The position numbers and the translations under genes are program-made. This document shows positions 19,285-28,500 of a stretch of DNA of 64,000 nt, piece after piece. The stretch is taken from positions 1-64,000 of the forward strand of contig NZ_JAHLPR010000026.1 in the NCBI RefSeq assembly GCF_018918005.1. The letters run 5' to 3'. Under the pieces are notes generated by a model, which was not told where the DNA came from, did not search any database, and saw nothing but the letters and a program-made list of their open reading frames with translations. Source of the stretch: Paenibacillus sp. MSJ-34 (lineage in GTDB: Bacteria; Bacillota; Bacilli; Paenibacillales; Paenibacillaceae). Within the stretch, counting starts at the first letter, position 1, and each line of letters opens with the position of its first letter.

Positions 19285-19982
19285 GTAAAGTATTGATTTT
19301 GGAAGATGAAGAATCGATTCGAAGTTTTATCGTCATTAACTTGAAACGGAACGGTTTCGACGTTATCGAAGCGGCCGACGGCAACGAAGCGCTGCAAAAA
19401 TACGAATCGGATCCGGATATCGATATCGCCTTGCTGGACGTCATGGTGCCGGGCATCGACGGTTTCGAAGTTTGCCGCAAAATTCGGGAGACAAACGAGC
19501 GGATCGGCATTATCTTTCTGACGGCGAAAGTGCAGGAACAAGATAAAGTGTACGCTTTGTCCGTCGGGGCCGACGATCATGTAAGCAAGCCGTTCAGCCC
19601 GACCGAATTGATTGCGAGAATTCAATCCTTGCTGCGCAGGGTGAACGTCCACCGCGAGGCGGGAGCGAAGGTCACGTTCAAATCGGGGCCGTTCACGCTC
19701 GATTTAATCTCCAAGCAATTCAAAAAACACGATCAATTGATCGACTTGACGCCGACCGAATTTTCTTTAATCCAATTGTTTCTGGAGAAAGAAGACGTTC
19801 CGCTCAGCCGCGATGTGCTCCTCGATCATGTATGGGGCAAAGAATATATGGGCGATCCGAAAATCGTCGATGTGAATATTCGGCGCCTGCGGCAGAAGAT
19901 TGAGGAAGACGCTTCTTCGCCGGAATTTTTGGAAACGGTGTGGGGATTCGGCTACAAGTGGAAAGGACCCGCAGCGAGATGA
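19281..19982 (+). CDS. OmpR/PhoB-type response regulator
   Basis: The 233-residue protein has a receiver domain with the phospho-acceptor Asp53 (LLDVMVPGIDG), the Thr and Lys switch residues (IFLTAK, VSKPFS) and a C-terminal winged helix ending in VDVNIRRLRQKIEEDASSPEFLETVWGFGYKW. It starts with TTG overlapping the lipoprotein stop and ends by overlapping the kinase start in ATGA, so it is the middle gene of a translationally coupled triplet. Its targets are unknown. Confidence 0.93.
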   Translation: MSKVLILEDEESIRSFIVINLKRNGFDVIEAADGNEALQKYESDPDIDIALLDVMVPGIDGFEVCRKIRETNERIGIIFLTAKVQEQDKVYALSVGADDHVSKPFSPTELIARIQSLLRRVNVHREAGAKVTFKSGPFTLDLISKQFKKHDQLIDLTPTEFSLIQLFLEKEDVPLSRDVLLDHVWGKEYMGDPKIVDVNIRRLRQKIEEDASSPEFLETVWGFGYKWKGPAAR

Positions 19983-21430
19983 TCAAAAAAGGGATTCGCC
20001 GCCAAATCGTATTGCATTACTTTATCGTCGTGTTTTTAACACTGATGATTGTGGAAATCGTTTTTTTGATTGCCATTCAAACGTATTACTACAACAGCAT
20101 TCGTCAATATATGATGAATCACGCGGCGGTAACGACATCCTATTACGATAAATTTTACGCAAATGCATTTGCCGAGAAAGATCCGAGTTTTTTGCCAAGC
20201 TTGCTCAAAATGTTCTCGCTCGATAATACGGAGCTGCAAATTTTGAATACAAAAGGGGAAGTGCTGATCAGCTCCAGCGGATTTCAGGTGGAGAAAAGCG
20301 TTCAAACCTCGGACGTATCGCAAGCTTTAAACGGAAGCACAGGCCGCTGGTTCGGCAAGCAGGCGGGAACGAACGAATCGGTGATGGCCATTACGGCTCC
20401 GCTGAAAATTAACGGGGAAACGAGCTATTTGCTGCGCTACGTCACGTCGCTCGAAGCGGTCAACGGCAAAATCATGTCGATCGTTCTGCTCGCCGTTGCC
20501 GTCGGAATCGTCATTTTGGCACTAGTGCTCATTATTAGCATCGGGCTCGCCAACTCCATCGTGAAGCCGCTTAACAATATTACCGCGGTATCCGCGCAAA
20601 TGGCGCGCGGGCGATTTGATGTGCGCGTGGAAGGCAATTATCGTTACGAGCTCGGCGAACTCGCTTCGACATTGAACTATATGGCGGAGGAAATCGTAAG
20701 AAGCGACAAAGTGAAGAACGATTTTATATCGTCGATATCCCATGAGCTGCGTACTCCGCTTACCGGAATTAAAGGTTGGAGCGAGACGTTGGAATCGGGC
20801 AATTTCACGGATCCGGAGGAAACGAAGCTCGGGATGCATATCATTTCCAAGGAAACGGAACGGCTGATCGGCCTGGTGGAAGAACTGCTCGATTTCTCGC
20901 GCTTGCAGCAAAAAGAAGTGAAATTGAATATGAATTACGTCGAGTTGGAAACGCTCATTTCCGAAACGATATTGCAGGTGCGCTCCAAGGCGGAACAGAA
21001 GCAGATTCGGCTAACGATGAACGTAAGCGGCGTTCCGTCGCCTGTTGTCGGCGATCAGAACCGGTTGAAGCAGGTATTTTTGAATCTTATCGATAATGCG
21101 ATCAAATTTTCTCATCCGGAATCGAATATTTTCATTCATATCGATCATACCGATGAGACGTGCACAGTGTCCGTCCGCGATACCGGGATCGGGATCAGCG
21201 AGGAACATGTGAAGAAAGTGACGGAGAAGTTCTATCAAGTGAATCCGCTAGGCGGAGGAACCGGCTTGGGACTTGCGATTACGAACGAATTGGTCGAACA
21301 GCATCACGGCCATTTGGAAATCGAGAGCCAGCCGGGACTAGGAACGACGGTAAGCGTTATGTTGCCGAAAGCGCCTCGGACAGAGCCGCAGCCGGAGAAC
21401 GAAACGCAGAAACAGCAGCAGGAGGTTTAG
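19979..21430 (+). CDS. Sensor histidine kinase (HAMP-HisKA-HATPase)
   Basis: The 484-residue membrane kinase has transmembrane helices at about residues 11-35 and 166-188 enclosing an extracellular domain of about 130 residues, then HAMP, a HisKA dimerisation domain with His255 in SSISHELRTPLTGIKGW, and an ATPase domain with NLIDNAIKFS, DTGIGI and GGTGLGLAI. A short Pro/Gln-rich tail ends the protein. It is the cognate kinase of the upstream regulator, whose stop it overlaps. The sensor domain gives no hint of the ligand. Confidence 0.93.
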   Translation: MIKKGIRRQIVLHYFIVVFLTLMIVEIVFLIAIQTYYYNSIRQYMMNHAAVTTSYYDKFYANAFAEKDPSFLPSLLKMFSLDNTELQILNTKGEVLISSSGFQVEKSVQTSDVSQALNGSTGRWFGKQAGTNESVMAITAPLKINGETSYLLRYVTSLEAVNGKIMSIVLLAVAVGIVILALVLIISIGLANSIVKPLNNITAVSAQMARGRFDVRVEGNYRYELGELASTLNYMAEEIVRSDKVKNDFISSISHELRTPLTGIKGWSETLESGNFTDPEETKLGMHIISKETERLIGLVEELLDFSRLQQKEVKLNMNYVELETLISETILQVRSKAEQKQIRLTMNVSGVPSPVVGDQNRLKQVFLNLIDNAIKFSHPESNIFIHIDHTDETCTVSVRDTGIGISEEHVKKVTEKFYQVNPLGGGTGLGLAITNELVEQHHGHLEIESQPGLGTTVSVMLPKAPRTEPQPENETQKQQQEV

Positions 21431-21837
21431 TCCGATTCGGGCTAAGCCTTTTTACATTTGCGCGAAGAAGAAGAGGCCGGAAGGGTTGAAACCCGATGCA
21501 AATCGCAACTATGAAGCCGACGAAGCGTTCCCGGTTTAGACTGTTATGCGGGCGAATGTTCTACAAGTCCTATGAAATATACGAGAAAGAACATCGAATT
21601 ATCCAGCAATATTGGGGCGGTTTCGTGCGCCATAATGAAATATGCCGCATTGTGCGGAAGGCGAAGCGGTGGCGGACGAGTGGATTACGGAGAACAACGC
21701 TTTAATGATGTACCAACCCTAGTTGCAGGAAACAAGGACAAACGTGACTTGACGGGAGCGGCGGAGGCGTGCATTTGGGAAGCGTTGAGGCGATGTAAGG
21801 CCGGTTGGGGTAGAGATGTGCGCGACGTTCACAATTC

Positions 21838-22020
21838 TAACGGATGTGGGTGACCTTAAAGCGGATAAAAGAAGTTATTTCGGATTCTAACGGATCTCAG
21901 CGCCCTTATTTGTTGTTTTTCTAGCGAAAAATGAATGAATAGAGACAAATAAGGTTCGTGGGTTCCGTTACATTTTGAAAAGTCTCGATTTTGCTCAAAT
22001 AGAGTCCCATAGATCCGTTA
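21838..22020. repeat. Cluster of four 25-bp TAACGGA...TTATTTG units (copy 2)
   Basis: Units lie at 21838-21862 and 21888-21912 on the + strand and at 21945-21969 and 21996-22020 on the - strand, at steps of about 50 bp: forward, forward, inverted, inverted. Each begins with TAACGGA and most end TATTTG. The outer units could fold back on each other. The second unit and its flank match 753-827 in this window. Confidence 0.8.
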
Positions 22021-22065
22021 GCCGTGAAAACGGACTCACGAATCGAACCGTCTCGAAGCAATGCG

Positions 22066-22083
22066 ACCGCGAGGCGGTTTTTT
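22066..22083 (+). terminator. Short terminator-like hairpin
   Basis: ACCGC-GAG-GCGGT followed by TTTTTT. The stem is only 5 bp, so efficiency is doubtful. It is immediately followed by a second hairpin, TTTCCATT (22081-22088) with AATGGAAA (22095-22102). Confidence 0.45.
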
Positions 22084-22122
22084 CCATTTTGCGGAATGGA
22101 AATGATACCACAAATTACTTGT

Positions 22123-22151
22123 ATGCATATTCATGCATTTTCATTTATAAT
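22123..22151 (+). promoter_or_regulatory. ATGCAT tandem sites and -10 box before the ABC transporter
   Basis: The palindromic hexamer ATGCAT occurs at 22123-22128 and again at 22133-22138, one helical turn apart, and TATAAT lies at 22146-22151. No good -35 box is seen at the right distance, so the promoter may need an activator. A role for an amino-acid regulator such as ArgR is only a guess. Confidence 0.4.
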
Positions 22152-22197
22152 TAGTTCTTGTTTGCAGCAAGACTAGACATAAAAGGGGATTGTAGTA

Positions 22198-22992
22198 ATG
22201 AAAAAAATAGCGGTGGCAATCATTGCAAGCTTGTTCATAATTGGCATGTTGGCGGGATGCGGCGCGGGCGCCGCCGACCGATTGGATACCGTGCAGCAAA
22301 ATAAACGGATCGTTCTCGGCACCAGCGCGGACTATCCGCCTTACGAATTTCATAAAACGATCGACGGCAAAGATCAAATCGTCGGATTCGATATTGAAAT
22401 CGCCAAAGCGATTGCCGACGATCTCGGCGTTGAGCTAGTCGTCGAGGACATGAATTTCGACAGCTTGCTGATCGCCTTGAATACGGGAAAAGTCGATATG
22501 GTCATCTCCGGGATGAACCCGACGGAAAAACGCAAAAAAAATGTAGACTTCTCCAACATTTACTATACGTCCGAGCAGGCGGTATTAGTGCGCAGCGAGG
22601 ATCGGGATCGTTACCAAACGATGGACGATTTGGCCGGCGCCAAAATCGGGGCCCAAAAAACGACGATCTACGAGGACATTGCCCGCTCGGTGCCGGATGC
22701 CAAAGTAGAAGCGCTTAGCAAAGTTTCCGATTTGGTATTGAGCCTGGAAGCGAAGCGGATCGATGCGATCGTACTGGAAATGCCTGTGGCGGCTGCTTAT
22801 TCGAAGTCCCGTTCGAACTTGGCCGTAGCAGGAGCGGAGCCTGATTCCGGAGACGAAGGGTTCGCGATTGCCGTGAAGAAAGGCAGCGCCAAACTGGCTG
22901 AGCAAATAAACCAAACGTTGGACAGACTAACGAAAGAACAACGAATCGAACAATTCGTAACGGAGGCGACGAAACTGGCGGAAACGGATTAA
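22198..22992 (+). CDS. Amino-acid ABC transporter substrate-binding lipoprotein
   Basis: The 264-residue protein has a signal peptide with lipobox LAGC, then the solute-binding family 3 fold: LGTSADYPPYEFH, GFDIEIAKAIADDL, NTGKVDMVISGMNPTEKRKK and DAIVLEMPVA. The Arg in TEKRKK and the Asp in the last motif are the usual alpha-amino-acid contacts. It is the first gene of a three-gene importer operon. Polar amino acids such as arginine, histidine or glutamine are likely, but cannot be separated by sequence. Confidence 0.92.
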   Translation: MKKIAVAIIASLFIIGMLAGCGAGAADRLDTVQQNKRIVLGTSADYPPYEFHKTIDGKDQIVGFDIEIAKAIADDLGVELVVEDMNFDSLLIALNTGKVDMVISGMNPTEKRKKNVDFSNIYYTSEQAVLVRSEDRDRYQTMDDLAGAKIGAQKTTIYEDIARSVPDAKVEALSKVSDLVLSLEAKRIDAIVLEMPVAAAYSKSRSNLAVAGAEPDSGDEGFAIAVKKGSAKLAEQINQTLDRLTKEQRIEQFVTEATKLAETD

Positions 22993-23015
22993 GCGGCGGA
23001 TAAAGGAGACAGAGT

Positions 23016-23669
23016 ATGAATATTATCTCATTTTTCGCGGAATACAAGCAATATTTCATTACCGGCGCCGCCATGACGTTGTGGCTGTCGCTGCTTACGG
23101 TCATCTTCGGCTTCCTGCTCGGTACCGTTCTCGTATTGATGAGGCTGTCAGGCGTGAAGCCTTTGCGCTGGATCGCGGTCGCTTATGTCGAATTTCTGCG
23201 CGGAACGCCGCTGATGGTCCAATTGTTCATCATTTACTTCGGGCTGACCTCGTTCGGCATCGAACTGCCGAAATTCACGTCCGGCGTCATCGCGTTGTCG
23301 ATGAACAGCGCCGCTTATTTGGCGGAAATATTGCGCGCAGGCATTCAAGGCGTCGATAAAGGACAGACGGAAGCGGCTCGCTCGCTCGGAATGAGCCATG
23401 CGATGACGATGCGTTACATTGTCTTCCCCCAAGCGCTGCGCAACGTCTTGCCGGCGATCGGCAACGAATTTATCGTCGTCATTAAGGAATCGTCCATCGT
23501 GTCTTTGATCGGCGTCTCGGATATTATGTATAACGCGGAAATTGTTCGCGGAAGCACGTTCGAGGGGATGAAACCGCTCGTGCTGGCTGCCATCCTCTAC
23601 TTCATATTAACGTTTACGCTGTCCAAACTGTTCGGCGTAGCGGAACGGAGGCATCAAGCCAATGCTTAA
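23016..23669 (+). CDS. Amino-acid ABC transporter permease
   Basis: The 217-residue integral membrane protein of the HisMQ family has about five transmembrane helices. [19 protein letters not shown], the cytoplasmic EAA loop [28 protein letters not shown] and the C-terminal [10 protein letters not shown] are diagnostic. It would form a homodimer served by the following ATPase. AAAGGAGA precedes the ATG, and its end overlaps the ATPase start by 8 nt. Confidence 0.94.
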   Translation: MNIISFFAEYKQYFITGAAMTLWLSLLTVIFGFLLGTVLVLMRLSGVKPLRWIAVAYVEFLRGTPLMVQLFIIYFGLTSFGIELPKFTSGVIALSMNSAAYLAEILRAGIQGVDKGQTEAARSLGMSHAMTMRYIVFPQALRNVLPAIGNEFIVVIKESSIVSLIGVSDIMYNAEIVRGSTFEGMKPLVLAAILYFILTFTLSKLFGVAERRHQANA

Positions 23670-24384
23670 CATTTCGGGATTGCATAAATCGTTCGGCAAG
23701 CTGGCGATTTTGAACAACATCGATCTTTCCGTCCGTAAAGGCGAAGTCGTCGTCATCATTGGGCCGAGCGGCTCGGGCAAAAGCACGTTGCTCCGATGCA
23801 TCAATTTATTGGAGCAACCGACGCAAGGACTGATCGAATTCGAAGGCCAGGCGATCACGGCGCCGAATTACGATATCGATGCGGCGCGCGAGAAGATGGG
23901 CATGGTTTTTCAGCAGTTTCATCTATTTCCGCATATGAACGTGTTGGATAATATTACACTGGCGCCGCGCAAGGTGAAACGTAAGGACAAGCTGCAAGCC
24001 GAAGAGGAGGCAAGGAAGCTGCTCCGAACGGTCGGGCTTGAAGACAAGTCCGGCGCGTTCCCCTCGCAGCTGTCGGGCGGGCAGAAGCAGCGGATCGCCA
24101 TCGTACGGGCGCTTGCGATGGAACCTCATGTCATGCTGTTCGACGAGCCGACTTCCGCATTGGATCCGGAGATGGTGGGCGAAGTGTTGGAAGTGATGAA
24201 GCAATTGGCCGCTTCCGGCATGACGATGATCATTGTCACCCATGAGATGGGATTTGCGCAGGAGGCAGGAGACCGCATCGTCTTTATGGACGGCGGCGCG
24301 ATCATCGAGCAAGGAAAGCCGGCCGATTTGTTCGGCAATCCGCAGCAGGCGCGAACTCGGCAATTTTTAAGCAAAGTGTTGTAA
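23662..24384 (+). CDS. Amino-acid ABC transporter ATP-binding protein
   Basis: The 240-residue GlnQ/HisP-type ATPase shows Walker [11 protein letters not shown]-loop [15 protein letters not shown], signature [16 protein letters not shown], Walker [15 protein letters not shown] and the switch His in VTHEMGFA. It overlaps the permease gene and is followed by a terminator, closing the operon of binding protein, permease and ATPase. Confidence 0.95.
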   Translation: MLNISGLHKSFGKLAILNNIDLSVRKGEVVVIIGPSGSGKSTLLRCINLLEQPTQGLIEFEGQAITAPNYDIDAAREKMGMVFQQFHLFPHMNVLDNITLAPRKVKRKDKLQAEEEARKLLRTVGLEDKSGAFPSQLSGGQKQRIAIVRALAMEPHVMLFDEPTSALDPEMVGEVLEVMKQLAASGMTMIIVTHEMGFAQEAGDRIVFMDGGAIIEQGKPADLFGNPQQARTRQFLSKVL

Positions 24385-24397
24385 CATGAAGATGACG

Positions 24398-24439
24398 ATC
24401 ATACGCCGAGTCTCTGTGACCGGTCGTATGATTTTTTTT
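24398..24439 (+). terminator. Terminator of the amino-acid transporter operon
   Basis: ATCATACG (24398-24405) pairs with CGTATGAT (24425-24432), closing a 19-nt interior with more pairs possible, and is followed by a run of Ts to 24439. Confidence 0.8.
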
Positions 24440-24557
24440 GTCAACATTTACAGAATTGTAATCGAACGAATCCGAAAGATCGCGTAAAAACAAGACGTAT
24501 CAAGACTTACCAACATTTTCATACATACATGGTTACAAAATTGTGATATATTCATTT

Positions 24558-24711
24558 TAGCCGAAACTACAACAACAGTGCGGGGGATGATTTGCAGGAC
24601 AACGGCTCTGGACGAAATCGATCGTCGAGCGGCGTTTCCTAGGGGTGAATCGCAGCGTTTCAGCGCGAAGGGTTGTTCCTCAACCCTAACCCGACAACTA
24701 ACCTCGTAGGC
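24558..24711 (+). ncRNA. c-di-AMP riboswitch (ydaO/yuaA leader)
   Basis: The leader has the conserved blocks of the ydaO element in order: a 5' GCCGAAAC, then GCGGGGGA, the highly conserved AGGGGTGAATC (24640-24650), an AGGGTT...AACCCT hairpin, and the 3' core ACCCGACAACTAACCTCGTAGGC ending 2 nt before the ribosome binding site region (written here only as landmarks at 24689-24711). ydaO riboswitches bind cyclic di-AMP and turn off wall hydrolases and potassium transporters. The 3' end abuts AAAGGAGG, so control may be at translation; no separate terminator is obvious downstream. Confidence 0.85.
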
Positions 24712-24728
24712 AAAAGGAGGAAATGCAT

Positions 24729-25424
24729 TTGTTTGGCAAGAAAAAACTAGCTGCCGCAGCGATTGCATTAGCGCTATCGATGCAAGCGGTACCCGCGATG
24801 GCCGAATCGTACACGGTCGGGGACAATGATACGTTTTATGTGATTTCGCAAAGGTATAACGTGGATTTGCAACTGTTAATGAACGCCAATCCGAATATCG
24901 ATCCTTTGAACATTTACAAAGGATTGAAGATTGAAATTCCGACGAACGATAAGGAAGTCCGGATTCAATCGGCTCCTGTTGCAGACCAGGCAGACGAAAA
25001 GAAGACAGGCGAGGAGTCGGCTCCCAAGATGGAGGCGAAGGCCGCTATCGCTTCAACCTTGAAAGCAGCCAACGTGATCCAAACGAATGGACAACAATTG
25101 ACGTATAAGAAAAAATTGGACGTAAAGGCGACCGCCTACACTTCTGCGGCAAGCGAGAACGGCGAATGGGGCGCGGTCGATTACTTCGGAAATCCGCTCA
25201 AAGTCGGAACGGTCGCAGTTGATCCGGACATGATTCCGCTTGGAGCGAAAGTGTATGTAACCGGCTATGATTTTGACGGGTTGCCTGTGGGCGGCTTTGT
25301 CGGCAAGGCGACGGATGTAGGCGGAGCGATTGACGGCAACCGCATCGATATTTTCGTCCCGACAGGGCCATCGAAAGCGAAAACGTTCGGAATTCAAAAC
25401 GTGACCATTTATATTTTGGAATAG
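24729..25424 (+). CDS. Secreted LysM and 3D-domain cell-wall protein
   Basis: The 231-residue protein has a signal peptide (cleavage after PAMA), one LysM domain (SYTVGDNDTFYVISQRYN to about residue 70), a charged linker and a C-terminal 3D domain with three conserved Asp: VAVDPDMIPLG, ATDVGGAI and GNRIDIF. This is the double-psi barrel of the MltA/RpfB-associated wall proteins (YuiC/YocH type), which bind and probably cleave peptidoglycan. I chose TTG at 24729, eight nt after AAGGAGG; ATG at 24723 is only 2 nt from it. Control by the c-di-AMP leader fits a wall-homeostasis role. Confidence 0.88.
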   Translation: MFGKKKLAAAAIALALSMQAVPAMAESYTVGDNDTFYVISQRYNVDLQLLMNANPNIDPLNIYKGLKIEIPTNDKEVRIQSAPVADQADEKKTGEESAPKMEAKAAIASTLKAANVIQTNGQQLTYKKKLDVKATAYTSAASENGEWGAVDYFGNPLKVGTVAVDPDMIPLGAKVYVTGYDFDGLPVGGFVGKATDVGGAIDGNRIDIFVPTGPSKAKTFGIQNVTIYILE

Positions 25425-25442
25425 ATGAATCAGACTGAGGAA

Positions 25443-25470
25443 GAGTGCTCTAGCGGGGCTCTCTTTTTTT
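25443..25470 (+). terminator. Terminator after the LysM-3D gene
   Basis: GAGTGCTC (25443-25450) pairs with GGGCTCTC (25456-25463), with one mismatch and G-T closing pairs, followed by seven Ts. Confidence 0.7.
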
Positions 25471-25554
25471 GTTATAAAAAAAGTATATTCATAAAAACGG
25501 GTCAAAATGGGGAATATTGTTAGTGTTCAACTACGATTTTCGCCAGGAGGACTC

Positions 25555-28500
25555 ATGATCGTTGATAATGAAAAGCTTCGCCAACAAGCGCGCGAACTAG
25601 CGCTGCAGCATCAGCTCCGCACGGTTCGATTCTCGCCGAAACGGGTTTGGCGCGATTTCGACGCCGACGTAGAACGTTTGCGGTCGTTCGTGCGCTCTTT
25701 GCAAGATTGTCATGCGAGTTGCTCCCAGCCTGCGGAAGAATGGCTGCTCGACAATGCGGAATTTATCGAGGAGCAAGCGCTGGATATACGGGACCAACTG
25801 TCCGATCCCTTGCTCCGCCGATTGTTCGGGCTGCGCAAGTCGGATCAATTGCGGGTGGAATCCGTTTGCGCGGATTATCTCGAACAAACGGACGGCTCGG
25901 CGGATGCCGAATCGCTCGTTACATATATCAATGCGTACCAGGAAGTGTCCGTACTCTCCATCGGGGAAGCATGGTCGCTGCCGCTTCTGATGCGGATGAC
26001 GCTGATCCGGCGTCTGGCCGATGTGATGGAATCGGTTCGGGAACGCCGGGAAATATGCGTTCAGGTCGAACGATTTCTGGCGCATGTGGAGCCCTCCAAA
26101 TTCAATGCCGAGACGCTGAACGCCGCGTTGGAGGAAGCAGGGGAGCGCTTCCCGCTGTCCGGCCCGATGATCGTTCATATGGTCGGGCATCTGCGGGAGT
26201 GGGCGGACGATTCCGCCATGGTGCATGATTGGCTGTTGTGCAAACTGGAGAACGGACCGGAAAGTTTGGATCGAATCGTTTCGTACGAGCATCGGCTTCA
26301 AACTTCCTATCAGGTGACGGCAGGCAATATGATCGGCAGCTTGCGCAAATTGATTCGCTACGAATGGCGCGACATATTCCAGCGCATCTGTTTGGCGGAG
26401 CGCACATTGCGCGAGGACAGCGCGGATACGTATTCGAGGCTTGACGATTCAAGCAAAAATTTGCTGCGCAAGCGAGTCGAAGAACTGGCTGCGCTGATGC
26501 GCGTTCCGGAAAATTTGGTCGCGAAACAGGCGGTCGAGCTTGCCGCGGCGGAAGTGGAGCGGACGCATTCGATGCCGCAAGTAGCCGGGGCGGAGCCAGC
26601 CGGCCGGAAGGGCGATCGGCATGCGGGCGAGGAAGATTCGGAGGGCAGGCCGCAGGAAGACGGCGACTGCGATTCCTTTGAGCAACCTTCCCCGCCTCGC
26701 GCAACGTTTCTCGCCTATTATTTGCTCGAAGAGGACGGAATCAAGAAGCTGAAGCGCGCCTTGAAAACGTGCAGCAATCCCCGGTCGACGCCGGGAAGAG
26801 GATTGTTCCGGCGAAATAGCGGTTCCTATTTCGCCTTGCTTGGCGGCTCGTTTGTCGTCATATGGCTCGCGCTATCGGCATGGATCGGCGGCGGGGGCGA
26901 TTACGGCGCGGCCGGATGGGCCGCCATCTTGCTCGCGCTGCTGTTTCCGGCCGGCGAGTGGGCCGTCACGGCGACGCATTGGTTGATCGAAAGCTTCGTC
27001 CGTCCCCGTCCGCTGCTGCGCTACGACTTTTCCGCCGGCATTCCTGAGGAAGCGAGCACGATGGTAGTCATACCGGTGATATGGTCAACGCCCGAAGAAG
27101 TGAAAGATATGGCGGACCGTTTGGAACTGCACTATCTGGCCAGCCGCGATCCGAATTTGCATTTTGCCTTGCTCGGCGACTTCACCGACGCTTCGGTACA
27201 GAAACTTCCGGAGGATGCGGAGGTGCTGCGCGAAGCGCGCGCCCGCATCGAGGCGTTGAATGCCGCCTATTCCGGCCCGAACGGTTCGACTTTTCATCTG
27301 TTTCAACGCCGCAGAGAATGGAATGAGGCGGAGGAAGTCTGGATGGGCCGCGAACGCAAACGGGGGAAACTGGTAGAGTTCGTCGAGCTGCTGCGCGGGC
27401 GCGGCGATACAACCTACGATTTCGTCGTTAGCGATGCCTCGGTCTACGGCCGGCTCCGTTATATTATTACGCTCGATGCCGATACGCAGCTTCCGCTCGG
27501 CAGCGCCCAGCGGATGATCGGCACGATGCATTTGCCGTACAACCGTCCGCGCTTGAACCGCTCCCGGACAAGGGTTGTCGAAGGATACGGCGTACTGCAG
27601 CCCCGGATCGGAATCAGCCACGAATCGGCGATGCGGTCGAGATTGGCGAAATTATGGTCCGGCGTGCCCGGAGTCGATCCTTACGCGTTTGCCGTATCCG
27701 ATCCGTATCAGGACGGTGTCGGTCATGGCATCTTTACGGGCAAAGGGATCTTCGATATCAATTTGTTTGCGGAGCTGTTATGCGAACGAATTCCGGAAAA
27801 CCGCGTACTCAGCCACGACCTGCTTGAAGGCGGCTTTTTGCGCGCGGGTTTGCTGTCGGATATCGAATTGGTCGACGAACATCCCGCTACATTCAGCGCC
27901 TATCAGAAAAGAATGCACCGCTGGGTGCGCGGCGATTGGCAATTGCTGATCTGGTTGAAGCGGACCGCCAGGGACCGCAGCGGCAATCTTCAGCCCGTCG
28001 ATTTGTCGCCGGTCACCCGCTGGCAAATGATCGATAATTTGCGCCGCAGCTTATTGCCGCCGGTACAGCTGTTGTTGATTGCGCTCAGCTTGACGGTTCT
28101 CCCCGGATACCCCTTCCGGATGTTGGCGGTCTTGCTTATTACGTTCTTCCTTCCCGTCATTCGCCAATGTATCGCTGTTCGTCGACGCTCCGTCTGGAAT
28201 CCGAAAGGAATTTCCGCCGCCTTCGGGCAAGTGCTGCTGACGATGTTGATGCTTCCGTACCAAAGCGCGCTCATGCTGCATGCGATTTGCGTTACTTTAT
28301 ACCGCATTTGCATTTCGAAACGGCATTTGCTCGAATGGGTCAGTTCGGCCGAGATTGAACGCAGCCGCGGACGGGGAGGCCAGCCGCTGCTGCTTGGCAT
28401 GAGAGGTGGCTATGCGTTCGTCGTCGCCTTTGCGTTGGCCGTTTTGTTCGGCAGTTCCGGCGCGCTAACGGCGATAGGAATACTATTCGGCGTCGTCTGG

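Larger units (their letters stand above)
21431..22197. other. Gene-free stretch with possible gene remnants and a repeat cluster
   Basis: No intact gene is supported. Between 21434 and 21720 three short frames in turn look protein-like. One contains GLKPDANRNYEADEAF before a stop at about 21538, the next contains YEIYEKEHRIIQQYWGGF (about 21571-21624), and a third reads AEGEAVADEWITENN before a stop near 21720. This could be a decayed gene with two frameshifts, but I cannot name the family. The rest carries the 25-bp repeat cluster, a terminator and the promoter of the ABC transporter. Confidence 0.4.

Noticed and set aside
21572-21853. 93-codon frame after the histidine kinase gene
   Set aside because: It reads across two other frames that look more protein-like, and runs into the repeat cluster.
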